Shown here piece by piece: positions 9,701 to 15,713 of a stretch of DNA of 64,000 nucleotides. Each line of letters begins with the position of its first letter. The first letter of the stretch is position 1. The notes under the pieces were generated by a model, which searched no databases, had not been told where the DNA came from, and worked only from the letters and a program-made list of their open reading frames with translations. This DNA comes from Sutcliffiella horikoshii (GTDB lineage: Bacteria > Bacillota > Bacilli > Bacillales > Bacillaceae_I), in assembly GCF_019931755.1 (NCBI RefSeq), contig NZ_CP082918.1, positions 352,001 through 416,000 of the forward strand, in the 5' to 3' direction. A program made the position numbers and the translations under genes.

Positions 9701-9749
9701 GGGAGTAGGATGTTTGGTGATGGTGAGGAAGAGAAGAAGGGTGTTATAG
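3795..9749 (+). CDS. Sortase-anchored surface protein: three lamin-tail domains plus a calcineurin-like metallophosphatase
   Basis: A 1984-residue wall protein. The start at 3795 is chosen for GGAGG at 3784-3788 and the signal peptide that follows (basic RKENRKFGRK, hydrophobic core, cleavage near VHA-EE). Then come an acidic Glu/Pro/Thr linker (about 40-145), three LTD-like domains each opening LLITE-x-SPNS or similar (about 151-315, 437-605, 725-905), Ig-like segments, and a metallophosphatase (about 1508-1775) with all expected motifs: SDTQ, GDLV, GNHD, SFHE and GHYH. A Gly/Pro-rich wall spacer, LPNTA at about 1949, a membrane helix and the tail RKRRR follow. LPNTA is the signal of class D sortases such as B. 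anthracis SrtC. Likely a cell-wall phosphodiesterase or nucleotidase; substrate unknown. Confidence 0.88.
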   Translation: MRKENRKFGRKLLSSLMIFTIVGTSFQPVVPRTVVHAEEEVTETETTPVEENEVTNPEESSEPVESTDPSAEEQVEPQTPEVEAVEEEVTEEPATEEAEVEEPVKEEPETEVAPSSKEEEVGESTEQPEEPTEVQQTEEETITEELDYNLLPHLLITEISPNSAGTDHYEYFELYNNTDKAISTANLNFIYTYTDTGKEIPFTVPETTIESQETLVFWYNNGDRSLADLNENYGLALTEEQVVSFKDVFPGFANGGNRALVIKDKQGKELVSASYLGNENDNNGAGIEYKFPASGTVMDKHAVLALPTPGTIDAVQVPEQPVTVEEEEAPVADKTLPVIEHTAVTEVERFTAITMQATITDEVGVTTATLFYKKESEESYTSLSMQQQEATSTYTAEIPASKVNGPITYYIEASDGTNTAATETSTIEVEVPAETYSELPLLITELSPNSKGGGTDYYEFFEVYNNTNQPMNLANYSFVYKYTDTGSELPFQVPAVILEPQEEIVFWYNNGNRTLAEFNENFGLALTESQVVEFKDVFPGFANGGNRALVIKDAEGAEVVSASYLGSDNDNNGAGIDYLFPSSGTEMLKLEGLAAPTPGMAKESQVPTNPVELEEIPEDTVAPVVEHTPVTNGTAYSPIRIEATITDDMAKPFATLFYKKQGEETFTSLSMNPTSEGSSVYTAEILGADVSGNIVYYVEASDGWNVSKTEEFTIEVEQIEVDYQSLPPFLVTEVVPDSTNVGSADGYEFIEIYNNTNQDLSFKDYKLYYRYGAESATDVVWPSIPDDVVIPSKETLVFWIINAQNREQTVADFNANYGSNLVEDQNIVRIYSDGMANGGMRGLVVATNSKQELAVAYYNDVPNVKDTAANMGVFYQYPLDGSTQMIKTSAAEKAATPGMVDASQVPAETVQIEADTIAPTYENLTKVTEVDQTENIEIVLDAQDDKEVKTVRLFYRTNDQTDFKHAILTKDYNDLLYHYTIYSPEIIAKEYVEYYFEISDGMNEVTTETYKVKVATELDFSSLRLNVKEGEILAGEKILKGTSSTDAPEDVKLLIDGVEVEGETFQAVEHTSYFAFEVSGINTFFQNGVTMGDEVLHIFDDWINEWQTITVPIDPDKLELGDNTITIRAGNKASPFDLESEDNRDDYNLRNVRLVLADGTILRDAVKNDPAQVFDMGDDGTDRIFEDFTFTVTGEQAPSKSYKWDTASVSDGEHVISAMDADEEISTKVMVDNTAPSITTSLEEGKEYKGAFTIDVTATDAIAGVKETMVLLDDKEIAVPFETASSKLSAGEHTLKIVAIDEVGNEAVKVVHFTVVNENPLKPELVSPADDEETPVDGDPTLKVKVADPTDDDLDVTFYGGYKYDVTQGDRMKGFKNANEVEPPQMMVPEGEEAFTEEDIALVSNEDGEYLITDSSTEFPYHRFDVTVDDSVQEGDTVELVWKGNSLEGRKVTMYAWNHTSNKWEIVDYKIAGTEDFGLQGEVAVADFVKESNINVLVQDEIPASPEEYDYTFVWMSDTQYYSESFPHIYERQTEWIAEMEEEMKIEYVFHTGDLVNTADQEGQWNYADQYMGVLDEREIPYGVLAGNHDVDHKTNDYTEYYKYFGADRFEDKPFYGGTYKNNRGHYDLISSNGNDYIMVYLGWGVEDEGIAWVNEVLAAHPDRMAILSFHEYLQATGVRHPLGDKLYEEVVLPNENVIAVLSGHYHEAQTLIDEVDDDGDGVADRKVYQMLADYQAGPEGGQGFMRLLHFDTDNNRIVVNTYSPYLDQYNYYDTETYPGKDEFVLDLDLQPKEKRVATDYFAVNVYTEVEIGKQEAVSSGSVAEMVWEGLDENERYWWYVVVEDEHTGMTKSDIWTFTKGKVADGPVEPDPSEPGGPGEPGKPGGNPGGPTNPGAPGPSKPNPMNPNPGQPGQPGKPADPVKVNNPAAPGSNDGKKNEQGKKQSGEKLPNTATNLYDFYVIGFLLLVMGVGCLVMVRKRRRVL

Positions 9750-9760
9750 GATGATAGGTG

Positions 9761-9800
9761 AGACGCATGGAATCTTTTGGATTTCATGTGTCTTTTTTTA
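9761..9800 (+). terminator. Terminator of the surface-protein gene
   Basis: The imperfect stem AGACGCATGGAATC / GGATTTCATGTGTCT (9761-9774 with 9779-9793) has a TTTT loop and a long T run. A degenerate relative occurs at 13081-13110. Confidence 0.85.
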
Positions 9801-9865
9801 ATAAATCAATATAAACTTAGAAGAAGAGACGTAGAACTATGATTCAGTTTGAATAGTGATTTTTA

Positions 9866-9887
9866 AACAAACGTTTGATCAAATGGA
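9866..9887 (+). promoter_or_regulatory. Palindromic operator-like site
   Basis: The core CAAACGTTTG is a perfect 10-bp palindrome inside a partly symmetric 22-bp block (TTTAAA before, GATCAAA after), about 110 bases upstream of the HD-domain gene. TetR-type repressors often bind such sequences. A one-base variant (CAAACGTTCG) lies near 12950 in the duplicated relic. No matching repressor gene is in the window. Confidence 0.4.
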
Positions 9888-9982
9888 ATTTTTTTATTGT
9901 AAGAAAGGGCTTAAAATCGGTTCGTGAAATATCGACTATTTTCGAAAGATATTTTGAAATAATAACTTAGGGGGTTTCTAAT

Positions 9983-10534
9983 ATGAATGTAGTAGAGAAA
10001 GCCATCATCTTTGCAGCTGAGGCACATAAGCACCAAACAAGAAAAGGGACCGAGATACCTTATATCACACATCCGTTTGCGGTTGGAATGATGTTGCAAG
10101 GTGCGGGTTGCTCGGAAGAAGTGGTTGCTGCGGGTATTTTGCACGACACATTGGAAGATACGGAAGCCACTTATGATAGTTTGGTGAAAGAGTTTGGTGG
10201 CGGAGTAGCAGATTTAGTTGTGGCTGCTTCTGAAAATGACAAAAGTCTTTCATGGGAAGAAAGAAAACAACACACCATTGATGGGTTGAAAGATGCTTCG
10301 ATGGAAGAGTTGCAAGTCATTGTTGCGGATAAGCTGCACAATTTACGCTCCATTCGAGCGGATCTTAAAGAACACGGGGATACGATTTGGGGGCGGTTTA
10401 ATCGAGGCAAAGAGAAGCAACGTTGGTACTATGCAAACATTGTGAAGGCATTGGCTCCTAGGAAAGATGGGTTTAAGTTGATTGGTGACTTAGAGAAGGA
10501 AGTTAGTGAAGTTTTTGGTTTTGTAGAGTTGTAG
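9983..10534 (+). CDS. HD-domain phosphohydrolase, (p)ppGpp hydrolase-like (small alarmone hydrolase)
   Basis: A 183-residue single HD domain. It shows the Rel/SpoT/MESH1 hydrolase motifs: the early His and HQ of AEAHKHQTRKG, THPFAVG, HD in ILHDTLEDT and the second metal/base motif VADKLHNLR. There is no synthetase domain, so it resembles stand-alone alarmone hydrolases that degrade (p)ppGpp to GDP/GTP plus pyrophosphate. The ribosome site is TTAGGGGG. It stands alone between the surface protein and array B. Activity on (p)ppGpp is inferred from family motifs; other nucleotide substrates are possible. Confidence 0.8.
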   Translation: MNVVEKAIIFAAEAHKHQTRKGTEIPYITHPFAVGMMLQGAGCSEEVVAAGILHDTLEDTEATYDSLVKEFGGGVADLVVAASENDKSLSWEERKQHTIDGLKDASMEELQVIVADKLHNLRSIRADLKEHGDTIWGRFNRGKEKQRWYYANIVKALAPRKDGFKLIGDLEKEVSEVFGFVEL

Positions 10535-10568
10535 AAGGAGAGGCTCGCTTGGGGGATTTTTGGGGGTG

Positions 10569-10769
10569 ATAAGGACGTCTCTGGGCTGAGAATGGAGGTA
10601 GTGAGGTCTTCATAGTGGTTATGAAGACGTCTCTGTGGTGAAAACGGAGGCGGTGAGGTCTTCATCAAGCTTATGAGGACGTCTCTACGATGAAAACGGA
10701 AGCACAAAGGTCCTCATCAAGCTTATGAAGACGTCTCTACCGCAAAAAAGTAACCAGAAAGGTCTTCAT
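10569..10769 (+). repeat. 52-bp tandem array B, four units
   Basis: Units begin at 10569 (degenerate), 10621, 10673 and 10725, exactly 52 bases apart. Each starts ATGAAGACGTCTCT or a close variant and ends AGGTCTTCAT or AGGTCCTCAT. The outer ATGAAGAC / GTCTTCAT frame matches array A, but the interior differs. It begins about 35 bases after the HD-domain stop codon. Confidence 0.92.
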
Positions 10770-10864
10770 CCGGTCCCCTGCACTTCCAATTCAAAATAGT
10801 GGAAAAAAAGTATATATCTTCACCTGATTCCCTGCTAAAATATTGAAGGAAGGAGATGGAAAAT

Positions 10865-11401
10865 ATGAAAATATTAAGTAGGTCGCTGCTGGTCGTATGT
10901 TTATTGGCTATTGGAAGTGTGTTGACCGCTTGTAGCGAAGTGGTAGATACGATAAAAGAGCAGGTAGATGCGCAGGATGAACTCATCGCCTATATTGAAG
11001 ATAGCAATCCAGTCATCGAATCTGCTGTGAATGCGGAGATTGCGGCAGATGAATTTGTGTTTATGGAAGAGGATCTCGAGAGTGCTTATACATATTTAGT
11101 CGAGACGACCATTCCTACCCTTGAAAAAGTAGTGGAAGATACAGAAGCCATTGTCATTACCATGGAGGAGTTGCAACCATCACACGATAAGTTAATTGAG
11201 GCGCATAAAAAACTGTTGGAAGCCTATTCCACTTATGCAGATGGGTATTATGACGGCGACGAAAGCTTGTTGGAAAAGGGAGACCTTCTCTACGAAGAAT
11301 ATGGTGTGATTTATGATGAACACGAAGCTTTGTTCACGGAATTGGCGGAAGAGTATAACTTAGAGGTGGAAATAGAGGAAGTAGAATTGGAAAACAATTA
11401 G
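10865..11401 (+). CDS. Lipoprotein of unknown function
   Basis: A 178-residue secreted lipoprotein. The signal peptide (MKILSRSLLVVCLLAIGSV) ends in lipobox LTAC, with lipidated Cys at about residue 23. The rest is acidic, mostly helical and probably coiled (YIEDSNPVIESAV, LEKVVEDTEAIVIT, KLLEAYSTYADGYY). The start at 10865 is preferred over the in-frame ATG at 10856 because the AAGGAG site at about 10850 is too close to the latter. It resembles the small YkyA/DUF-type lipoproteins of Bacillus only in general build; I do not recognise the family. Confidence 0.8.
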   Translation: MKILSRSLLVVCLLAIGSVLTACSEVVDTIKEQVDAQDELIAYIEDSNPVIESAVNAEIAADEFVFMEEDLESAYTYLVETTIPTLEKVVEDTEAIVITMEELQPSHDKLIEAHKKLLEAYSTYADGYYDGDESLLEKGDLLYEEYGVIYDEHEALFTELAEEYNLEVEIEEVELENN

Positions 11402-11414
11402 AGAAATATACAAG

Positions 11415-11446
11415 CAAGGCACATGGAATTTTCCCTGTGTCTTTTT
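11415..11446 (+). terminator. Terminator of the lipoprotein gene
   Basis: GGCACATGG pairs imperfectly with CCCTGTGTC, followed by CTTTTTA, 14 bases after the stop. Confidence 0.7.
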
Positions 11447-11486
11447 ATAATGGATGTTTTATTGACTATTATTTGAAAAACATAAA

Positions 11487-11516
11487 AAAACAGGCCCTAT
11501 AGTAAGAGCCTGTTTT
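11487..11516 (-). terminator. Terminator of cspC
   Basis: AAAACAGGC (11487-11495) pairs with GCCTGTTTT (11508-11516). Read on the minus strand it ends in a run of T residues, 18 bases beyond the cspC stop. Confidence 0.85.
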
Positions 11517-11533
11517 GTATAAACGATTTAAGA

Positions 11534-11737
11534 TTAAGAAGCTTTTTGAACGTTAGAAGCTTGAGCTCCACGAGCACCTTGCTCAACGTCAAACGTTACT
11601 TTTTGACCTTCGTCTAAAGATTTGAAGCCATCACTTTGGATTGCGGAGAAGTGAACGAATACATCGTCTCCATTTTCGCGTTCGATAAATCCAAAACCTT
11701 TTTCTGCATTAAACCATTTAACTGTACCTTGTTCCAT
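11534..11737 (-). CDS. cspC: Cold-shock protein, CspC-like
   Basis: A 67-residue single cold-shock domain that binds single-stranded RNA/DNA and acts as an RNA chaperone. RNP1 is KGFGFI and RNP2 is VFVHF, both intact. The sequence, beginning [15 protein letters not shown], is almost identical to what I remember of B. subtilis CspC, hence the symbol. The ribosome site AGGAGG is strong. A promoter at 11856-11884 gives a leader of roughly 110 bases; long leaders are typical for cold-shock genes and usually act as thermosensitive RNA. Confidence 0.93.
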   Translation of the reverse strand: MEQGTVKWFNAEKGFGFIERENGDDVFVHFSAIQSDGFKSLDEGQKVTFDVEQGARGAQASNVQKAS

Positions 11738-11855
11738 TTTTGTTGCCTCCTAGTGCGTTCCCACACATTGTATTACTATTCTTGGCCAAAGCACATTCAA
11801 GATGAAAAATTGTTATTCATACTATCCTTTACACCGAACAAAAATAATTAACTCA

Positions 11856-11884
11856 ATGATATCAGAAAACAAAAGAACTTGCAA
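11856..11884 (-). promoter_or_regulatory. Sigma-A promoter of cspC
   Basis: On the minus strand TTGCAA (11884-11879), a 17-base spacer and TATCAT (11861-11856). Transcription would start near 11849, leaving a leader of about 110 bases. Confidence 0.65.
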
Positions 11885-11983
11885 ATAAATGGTATTTGAC
11901 GGTAGAAATTGCAGGTGTTATTTCACTTTTATTGGGAATAAAACTTAATTCCTACTATTTTCTTGTTTTTTTAAGTGAATTGG

Positions 11984-12013
11984 TTGACGATGAAAATAAA
12001 ATTATGATATTAT
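11984..12013 (+). promoter_or_regulatory. Sigma-A promoter of the CarD-family gene
   Basis: TTGACG (11984-11989), an 18-base spacer and TATTAT (12008-12013), about 70 bases before the TTG start at 12083. Confidence 0.6.
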
Positions 12014-12082
12014 AAAATATTTTGTTAAAAAATTTCATATGTGTTAAGGTTAAGAGGGTTACCAAATATGGAGGTGGATTTT

Positions 12083-12544
12083 TTGTTTAAAATTGGCGAT
12101 AACATTGTTTATCCAATGCACGGAGTAGGTATAATTAAAGATATAGAAGAAAAGGAAATCTTAGGAAAAAAACAACAGTATTTTGTCATAAGAATGTTAA
12201 TCAGTAATATGCAAGTCATGATCCCTACGGGTAAAATATTGAGTTCAAGTATACGCCCAGTTACTGACATCATTGCATTGAAACACATCATGCACATTTT
12301 TCAGCATGGAGAATCAGATAGATTAATGCCGTGGAAACAAAGATTTAAATTGAACACGGAAAAAATCAAAACAGGTAAAATACAAGAAGGTGCCGAAGTT
12401 GTGCGTGATCTAATGCGTATGAAGAAAGAGAAAGCACTTAATTCAAGCGAAAAAAGAATGCTGAATAACGCAAATGAATTTTTGATTAGTGAACTGAGAT
12501 TAATTAAAGGAATCACTGAAAAGCAAATAAAAAGCTTTTGTTAA
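12083..12544 (+). CDS. CarD/CdnL-family transcription regulator
   Basis: A 153-residue CarD-like protein. The RNA-polymerase-interacting (Tudor-like) domain opens FKIGDNIVYPMHGVGII, followed by a helical C-terminal DNA-binding domain (about 60-153). Family members bind the RNAP beta subunit and stabilise open complexes. The start is TTG at 12083: GGAGGTGG at 12070-12077 is ideally placed and the protein then begins MFKIGD like its relatives, with the length I recall for B. subtilis YdeB. An upstream in-frame ATG at 12068 overlaps that ribosome site and is less likely. It is monocistronic with its own promoter. Confidence 0.88.
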   Translation: MFKIGDNIVYPMHGVGIIKDIEEKEILGKKQQYFVIRMLISNMQVMIPTGKILSSSIRPVTDIIALKHIMHIFQHGESDRLMPWKQRFKLNTEKIKTGKIQEGAEVVRDLMRMKKEKALNSSEKRMLNNANEFLISELRLIKGITEKQIKSFC

Positions 12545-12743
12545 GGTTAACTATAAGATAATGTATTACATCCCCGAAAATATCCTGAGTCTTTTTGGAA
12601 TTATTTAAAGCAAAATACAAAGGCATTCTACTTCTTTAACTCACTTTTGGAGCATTAACCTCTTTTGATATTTCTACAATTTAATTGATTTTTATTATTA
12701 CGTAAAAGAGATAAACCGATAGTAACACCATATGGTCAACAAC

Positions 12744-12780
12744 AAAAATGGTTTCCAGACTAGGAAACCATTTTTATTTA
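12744..12780 (+). terminator. Strong rho-independent terminator
   Basis: The 13-bp stem AAAAATGGTTTCC / GGAAACCATTTTT (12744-12756 with 12763-12775) has a six-base loop and flanking T residues. It lies 200 bases after the CarD-family gene, probably ending its transcript. The stretch 12545-12743 is A+T-rich with no gene that I can see. Confidence 0.85.
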
Positions 12781-12784
12781 CCAC

Positions 12785-13110
12785 ATTAATTAAAGCCGGA
12801 GCTCGTTTCTCCTGCAGATGATGCGGAAATCTATGAATCAGTTTAGACTTAGGGGAAGAGCTATAAGGAAGGCATCCGAGTTGGAAGAACCCAAAGCTTA
12901 CAAACTTCCGTTAATCTTTTATCTGGAATAGTAATTTTTAAACAAACGTTCGATTAAGCTGATTTTTTTTGTTGTGATGGCGGCATTGAAATTGCATCGA
13001 GTAATATCGACTATTTTTGCATAGTATAGTAGAAAAATGTTTGAAGGGACGGATAGCTCTTGCTCGTGGGGAGGTAGGGGGACACGTGAAATCTCATATG
13101 TGTCTTTTTC
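12785..13110 (+). pseudogene. Decayed duplicate of surface-protein gene and downstream DNA
   Basis: At 12792-12830 the sequence AAGCCGGAGCTCGTTTC and the CCTGCAGATGATG that follows match the surface-protein gene near 7757-7795 almost base for base. Farther on, segments resemble the intergenic DNA after that gene: ATCAGTTT, the TTTTTAAACAAACGTT palindrome near 12945, AATATCGACTATTTT near 13005, and a terminator-like CATGTGTCTTTTT relative at 13081-13105. No open frame survives. The simplest reading is a second copy reduced to islands by deletion. Confidence 0.6.
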
Positions 13111-13137
13111 TATTTAAAGCTTGTTTTAAAGCGGTTT

Positions 13138-13166
13138 TTGACGCGAGGGAAGAGATAAAATATGAT
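13138..13166 (+). promoter_or_regulatory. Sigma-A promoter of the second two-component system
   Basis: TTGACG (13138-13143), a 17-base spacer and TATGAT (13161-13166), 34 bases before the regulator start. Confidence 0.75.
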
Positions 13167-13199
13167 AGAGGAAAATGATTAGGGTAAGGGTGTTGGTGA

Positions 13200-13886
13200 A
13201 TGAGAGTGTTGATGGTGGAGGACGACAGGACGATCGCTGCGGGTTTGGAGTATTCGCTTCGGCAGGAAGGATATGAGACCATTCTTTGTCATGATATCAA
13301 ATCGGCAGAGTCGGAGATCGCTAGTAGACTTGAAGAGATAGATTTATGCTTATTTGATTTGTCCTTGCCTGATGGGAGCGGCTATGACCTTTGCGAACAG
13401 GTGAAAAAGAGAGAGGACAAACCGGTGATTTTTCTTACGGCCTTTGATGATGAGGTGAATGTGGTGATGGGTCTTGATATGGGGGCGGACGATTATATTA
13501 CAAAGCCATTCCGGGTCCGTGAGTTGCTTTCCCGCATTAAGTCGGTCTTACGACGTTATCATAAGCAGCCTGAGCAGGCCAAAAGCTACATAGATATCGA
13601 GAATGTCCGCATTAATACGTTGGAAGGTAAAGTATTCAAAAACGGGGAAGAGGTCCTGCTGACTGCATTGGAATACCGGTTGTTGATGATTTTTGCCAAC
13701 CATATCGGGCAGGTCCTGACGAGAGCCCAGCTGCTTGACCGGATTTGGGATGTGGCAGGTGACTTTGTCAATGACAACACACTGACGGTTTACATCAAGC
13801 GTTTGCGGGAGAAGTTGGAGGACAACCCTCAAAACCCTCTGATCATCCGAACCGTGCGCGGCATGGGCTATAAGGCAGGTCAATAA
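13200..13886 (+). CDS. OmpR-family response regulator of an ABC-exporter operon
   Basis: A 228-residue receiver plus winged helix. The acidic pocket is VEDD, the phospho-acceptor Asp53 lies in CLFDLSLPDG, and the switch residues are in FLTAFDD and YITKPF. The effector domain has LTALEYRLL and ends IRTVRGMGYKA. It is translationally next to its kinase (one base between stop and ATG) and 1.1 kb upstream of an ABC exporter. The upstream region of that exporter has phased GTCAC-like repeats that may be its binding site. The arrangement resembles peptide-antibiotic sensing modules. Confidence 0.95.
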   Translation: MRVLMVEDDRTIAAGLEYSLRQEGYETILCHDIKSAESEIASRLEEIDLCLFDLSLPDGSGYDLCEQVKKREDKPVIFLTAFDDEVNVVMGLDMGADDYITKPFRVRELLSRIKSVLRRYHKQPEQAKSYIDIENVRINTLEGKVFKNGEEVLLTALEYRLLMIFANHIGQVLTRAQLLDRIWDVAGDFVNDNTLTVYIKRLREKLEDNPQNPLIIRTVRGMGYKAGQ

Positions 13887-13887
13887 G

Positions 13888-14895
13888 ATGTGGCGAAACA
13901 GAGAAGTTCAACTATACCTGATCACCATGATCTTGATTGGCGCTGTAGCAAGCGTTGCAGCAGCCCTCTTTTTTACCATATCCACAACAATACTTGTTCT
14001 CGCAACCACCATGTTGCTCATCGCTTCCAGTGTGGTTTTCACCAGATGGAGATACAAGGAAATCGAAAAACTCTCAGGATATTTACGCCAGATAAGCAAT
14101 GGCAATTATGAAATGGATGTAAGGGACAATCATGAGGGAGAACTGAGTATTTTAAAAAGCGATATTTATAAGGTCACCCTGATGCTTTCAGAACAGCGTT
14201 CCTATTTGGAACAAGATAAAATCAAATTAACAAATGCGATATCAGATATCTCTCATCAATTGAAAACTCCGCTTACCTCCATGATGGTCATGGCTGATTT
14301 GCTCAGCGATAAAAAGCTCGATGAATCAAAGCGTGCTGAATTCACCCAGAATATCCGTGTGCAATTGGAAAGAATCGAATGGCTTGTGTCTTCCCTTTTA
14401 AAACTATCCAAAATTGATGCAGGGACTGTCAGTTTTAAAAAAGACAACGTTTCAGTCCAGGGCCTTATTGAAAGGGCTGTGCAGCCGGTATTGATTCCAA
14501 TGGATATTAGAGAGCAGACTTTAGTGGTGGAAGGGGATGAGTCTGTCACTTTTACAGGAGATAATCACTGGACGGCAGAGGCATTGATCAATATTTTAAA
14601 AAACTGTGTGGAACATACTCCAGTCGGCGGCAACATATTCATTTCGTTTTCAGAAAATCCCCTCTTTACAGAAATTAGAGTCAAGGATAATGGACATGGA
14701 ATTCCCAAGGAAGATCTCCCTTATATCTTCAGGCGTTTTTATAAAGGTAAAAATGCAGGAGAAGATAGCGTAGGAATCGGGCTTGCCATGGCATACAGCA
14801 TCATCACAAGTCAGCAGGGGGATATCGAAGTCAGAAGCGAACAAGGCAAGGGGACCGAGTTTCATATCAAGTTTTATAACAAGGCTCGCACCTGA
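13888..14895 (+). CDS. Sensor histidine kinase, intramembrane-sensing type
   Basis: A 335-residue kinase. Two membrane helices near the N-terminus (about 9-29 and 33-52) are joined by a very short loop, so there is almost no extracytoplasmic sensor. A linker follows, then the dimerisation/phosphorylation helix with His123 in SDISHQLKTPLTSM, and the ATPase domain with the N box (ILKNCVEHT), DNGHGI, FRRFY and GIGLAMAY. Such kinases commonly sense through their partner ABC transporter, as BceS does through BceAB. The exporter at 15030-18292 is the obvious partner. Confidence 0.93.
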   Translation: MWRNREVQLYLITMILIGAVASVAAALFFTISTTILVLATTMLLIASSVVFTRWRYKEIEKLSGYLRQISNGNYEMDVRDNHEGELSILKSDIYKVTLMLSEQRSYLEQDKIKLTNAISDISHQLKTPLTSMMVMADLLSDKKLDESKRAEFTQNIRVQLERIEWLVSSLLKLSKIDAGTVSFKKDNVSVQGLIERAVQPVLIPMDIREQTLVVEGDESVTFTGDNHWTAEALINILKNCVEHTPVGGNIFISFSENPLFTEIRVKDNGHGIPKEDLPYIFRRFYKGKNAGEDSVGIGLAMAYSIITSQQGDIEVRSEQGKGTEFHIKFYNKART

Positions 14896-14898
14896 CAT

Positions 14899-14940
14899 AA
14901 GGGGATAGGTTCATCCTGTGGGACATGAATCTATCCCCTT
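14899..14940 (+). terminator. 16-bp hairpin after the kinase gene
   Basis: AAGGGGATAGGTTCAT (14899-14914) pairs with ATGAATCTATCCCCTT (14925-14940), one G-U pair, ten-base loop. It starts four bases after the kinase stop. There is no T run behind it, so it may be a terminator with poor release or an RNA-stability element that separates the regulator genes from the exporter genes. Confidence 0.6.
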
Positions 14941-14942
14941 AA

Positions 14943-14997
14943 GTGACTAAATTGTCACGATAGAAGTCACTTTATAGTCATCTTAGGCAGATATACT
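14943..14997 (+). promoter_or_regulatory. Phased GTCAC repeats and -10 region of the ABC exporter operon
   Basis: GTGAC at 14943, then GTCAC at 14954 and 14966 and GTCAT at 14977, spaced 11-12 bases apart. They end just upstream of a good -10 (TATACT, 14992-14997) that lacks a recognisable -35. This is the layout of an OmpR-family activator site. The regulator at 13200 is the likely ligand. Confidence 0.6.
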
Positions 14998-15029
14998 AAG
15001 GGTACATTTGAAAACATGGAGGGAATGCA

Positions 15030-15713
15030 ATGAGCATTTTACAAATAGAAAATCTGTCTAAGGTTTATGGTAAGGGAGATACAGCGGTAAAGGCATTGGA
15101 TGATGTATCATTTTCGGTGGAAAAGGGAGAATTCGTCGCGATCATCGGTCCATCCGGATCTGGTAAGTCAACGCTTCTTCATTTACTCGGTGGGGTGGAC
15201 AGACCGTCAAGTGGGAAGGTGCTTGTTGATAATACGGATATCTACCAATTGAATGAAACCCAGCTGGCGATATTCAGACGCAGGCAGATCGGATTGATCT
15301 ATCAGTTTTATAATCTCATTCCGATTTTGACAGTAGAGGAGAACATGACATTGCCATTACTGTTGGATGAACACAAAGTGGACCAGAAACAATTCAGTGA
15401 TATTGCATCCATCCTTGGATTGGACCATCGTCTGAATCACTTGCCCAATCAACTTTCTGGCGGACAGCAACAGCGTGTATCCATCGGAAGGGCTCTCATC
15501 AGCAATCCGGCGATCATTCTGGCGGATGAGCCGACGGGTAATTTAGACAGCAAGAACAGCGGCGAGATCATGGAGCTTTTGAAAATGTTCAATAAAACTT
15601 TCAATCAGACGCTTATCGTTATTACCCATGATGAAAGGATTGCCCTGCAGGCTGACCGTGTCATTGAAATCAATGATGGAAAAGTTGCCAAGGACGAGGT
15701 GATCCGTCCATGA
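15030..15713 (+). CDS. ABC transporter ATP-binding protein (MacB/LolD type)
   Basis: A 227-residue ATPase with Walker [11 protein letters not shown]-loop [10 protein letters not shown], signature LSGGQQQR, Walker [13 protein letters not shown] and H-loop VITHD. A GGAGGG ribosome site precedes the ATG. Its stop overlaps the permease start (ATGA at 15710-15713), so the two are translationally coupled. It powers the large FtsX-type permease next door, probably for peptide-antibiotic resistance or sensing together with the upstream two-component system. Confidence 0.95.
   Translation: MSILQIENLSKVYGKGDTAVKALDDVSFSVEKGEFVAIIGPSGSGKSTLLHLLGGVDRPSSGKVLVDNTDIYQLNETQLAIFRRRQIGLIYQFYNLIPILTVEENMTLPLLLDEHKVDQKQFSDIASILGLDHRLNHLPNQLSGGQQQRVSIGRALISNPAIILADEPTGNLDSKNSGEIMELLKMFNKTFNQTLIVITHDERIALQADRVIEINDGKVAKDEVIRP

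Noticed and set aside
12041..12082. Upstream starts for the CarD-family protein
   Set aside because: They precede or overlap the GGAGGTGG site; TTG at 12083 gives the family N-terminus and length.
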